From contig CAYJQC010000018.1 in NCBI GenBank assembly GCA_964372215.1, positions 33,417-97,416 on the forward strand: a stretch of 64,000 nucleotides of DNA, given 5' to 3'. Source of the DNA: DAIMFL01 sp964372215. Lineage in GTDB: Bacteria > Pseudomonadota > Alphaproteobacteria > Dongiales > Dongiaceae. How positions within the stretch are numbered: position 1 is the first letter of the stretch; the number at the start of each line of letters is the position of its first letter. The translations under genes were made by a program, and so were the position numbers. Positions 60,351 to 64,000 of the stretch are shown piece by piece. Below the pieces are notes generated by a model. That model was not told the origin of the DNA and ran no database searches. It was given only the letters and a program-made list of their open reading frames with translations.

Positions 60351-60470
60351 TGTCATCCCCGGGCGAAGGGGCGAAGCCCAGCAGACCCGGGGATCCATGA
60401 TTCCGTTCGCGCCTGTCCCGACCATGGATCCCGGCTCGCGCTCGCTGGCGCTCGCTTGGCCGGGATGACA
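60351..60470. repeat. Long intergenic inverted repeat (TGTCATCCC family)
   Basis: Outer ends TGTCATCCC (60351) and GGGATGACA (60470) pair; inner ends GGATCCATG (60391-60399) and CATGGATCC (60423-60431) pair. The 120-bp element lies between the decayed SDR copy and ssb and resembles dispersed palindromes of alphaproteobacterial genomes. Confidence 0.75.
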
Positions 60471-60501
60471 GTCTTGGCTTTGTTGCGGACGTCGGGGCCA
60501 A

Positions 60502-61008
60502 TCAGAACGGAATCTCGTCGTCCAGGTCGCCGCCACCGCCGCCCGACGAGCGACCGCCGCCGCTGGAGCCGCCGCCGCCACCGCTTGAGCCGCCGCCGCC
60601 CCCGCCATAGTCGCCGCCCTCGCTGAAGCCGCCGCTGTCGCCGCCGCCCCCGCCGCTGCGGCCGTCGAGCATGGTGAGTTCGCCGCGGAACTTCTGCAGC
60701 ACCACCTCGGTCGAGTACTTCTCGGTGCCCGACTGGTCGGTCCACTTGCGGGTCTGGAGCTGGCCCTCGACATAGATCTTCGAGCCCTTCTTGAGGAACT
60801 TCTCGATCACGTCGACCAGGCGGTCGTTGAACACCACCACCCGGTGCCACTCGGTCTTTTCCCGGCGGTCGCCCGACGATTTGTCGCGCCAGCTTTCGGA
60901 GGTCGCCAGGGACAGGTTGGCGACCCGGCCGCCGTCCTGCATGGAGCGGATCTCCGGATCGCGCCCGAGATTGCCGATCAGGATCACCTTGTTGACGCTG
61001 CCTGCCAT
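60502..61008 (-). CDS. ssb: Single-stranded DNA-binding protein
   Basis: 168 aa from ATG 61008. The N-terminal OB-fold (VNKVILIGNLGRDPEIR, LATSESWRDK, GSKIYVEGQLQTRKW) is followed by a Gly/Ser-rich linker and the acidic tip DLDDEIPF that recruits partner proteins. It is divergent from uvrA with an SOS box between, so it is probably induced by DNA damage. Confidence 0.96.
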   Translation of the reverse strand: MAGSVNKVILIGNLGRDPEIRSMQDGGRVANLSLATSESWRDKSSGDRREKTEWHRVVVFNDRLVDVIEKFLKKGSKIYVEGQLQTRKWTDQSGTEKYSTEVVLQKFRGELTMLDGRSGGGGGDSGGFSEGGDYGGGGGGSSGGGGGSSGGGRSSGGGGGDLDDEIPF

Positions 61009-61178
61009 GGTTTCTTGTTCCTTCGCTCGAGAACCGTAGGGGACGGGGCCGCGAGATGCAGGCGGCCCCGGCGGGAAAGCGCGACTTTAAGCATAACCGG
61101 CGACTCGACGCCAGCGCTTGCAGTCCGAATGTAAAACTCGTCTTTTGCGTGTGCCGCGGCGGCAGCCACAGAATGGCT

Positions 61179-61193
61179 GTTCCCCTTGCGTTC
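61179..61193. promoter_or_regulatory. LexA/SOS box (GTTC-N7-GTTC)
   Basis: GTTC-CCCTTGC-GTTC is a perfect match to the alphaproteobacterial LexA operator. It is 88 bp upstream of uvrA and about 170 bp upstream of ssb, in the shared divergent region. Confidence 0.82.
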
Positions 61194-61280
61194 TGCAAGA
61201 GGAGTCGCAATTCGGCCGGGCCGGCGCTATATGCTGGCCCTGAGTTCCAAGCTTCCTTCCCGGCGCGATCAAAGGCTCCC

Positions 61281-64000
<2,720 letters not shown>

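Overview
The window is high-GC, gene-dense chromosomal DNA of an alphaproteobacterium, most likely Rhodospirillales-like. The basis is the G+C-rich codon use, the gene order rlpA-dacA-tmk-holB-metG-tatD, an SdhE/mfd/recG cluster, and a GTTC-N7-GTTC SOS box between ssb and uvrA. The genus cannot be fixed from sequence alone. The first gene (tatD) and the last (uvrA) run off the window edges.

Layout. 1-14.7 kb: a cell-envelope and housekeeping run on the minus strand (YdcF-like protein, lytic transglycosylase, RlpA, D,D-carboxypeptidase, Tmk, HolB, MetG, TatD), interrupted between metG and tatD by two tandem plus-strand PaaK/CapK-like adenylate-forming ligase paralogues. Then come small secreted or lipoprotein genes and a TPR/O-GlcNAc-transferase-like glycosyltransferase. 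14.8-16.3 kb: an RmlB-type dehydratase and a possible small membrane protein. 16.3-20.35 kb: a lower-GC island inserted in a tRNA-Ser(UGA) gene. The 5' half of the tRNA is duplicated at the left end, the complete tRNA is at the right end, and similar 12-bp-period repeats lie just inside both ends. It carries a truncated, nonsense-containing phage terminase and a three-gene overlapping operon that includes a toxin/antitoxin-like pair. 20.5-24.7 kb: an S15/CocE-type hydrolase and an orphan peptide-type binding protein.

24.7-30.3 kb: an overlapping minus-strand operon coding for acyl-CoA ligase, AroQ/PchB-like protein, SDR, ACAD10/11-like acyl-CoA dehydrogenase, APH-type kinase and a small partner protein. 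This is nearly the composition of the Pseudomonas lva (4-hydroxyacyl-CoA) pathway. 30.6-33.7 kb: DsbA-like oxidoreductase, DnaQ-like exonuclease, a Tat-exported protein and a TAXI binding protein. 33.7-39.7 kb: mfd, sdhE and recG. 39.7-44.2 kb: DUF2380-type protein, a trimethylamine-dehydrogenase homologue with an altered substrate pocket, a lipoprotein and a DUF502 membrane protein. 44.5-52.8 kb: fluoroacetate-dehalogenase-type hydrolase, type III PKS with an ICMT-like methyltransferase, cytochrome c', a PAS protein, a CRP-family regulator next to a gene carrying two CRP-like sites, an SNase-like protein and a methyltransferase. 52.8-57 kb: a decayed receiver-domain remnant and nested palindromes beside tRNA-Lys, then coaD and gyrA. 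57-64 kb: a polyamine-type binding protein, an SDR with a decayed partial copy, ssb and uvrA.

The observations most worth following are the tRNA-Ser island with its 5'-half duplication, the lva-like operon with its embedded AroQ protein, the paired CRP-like operators, and the altered amine dehydrogenase.
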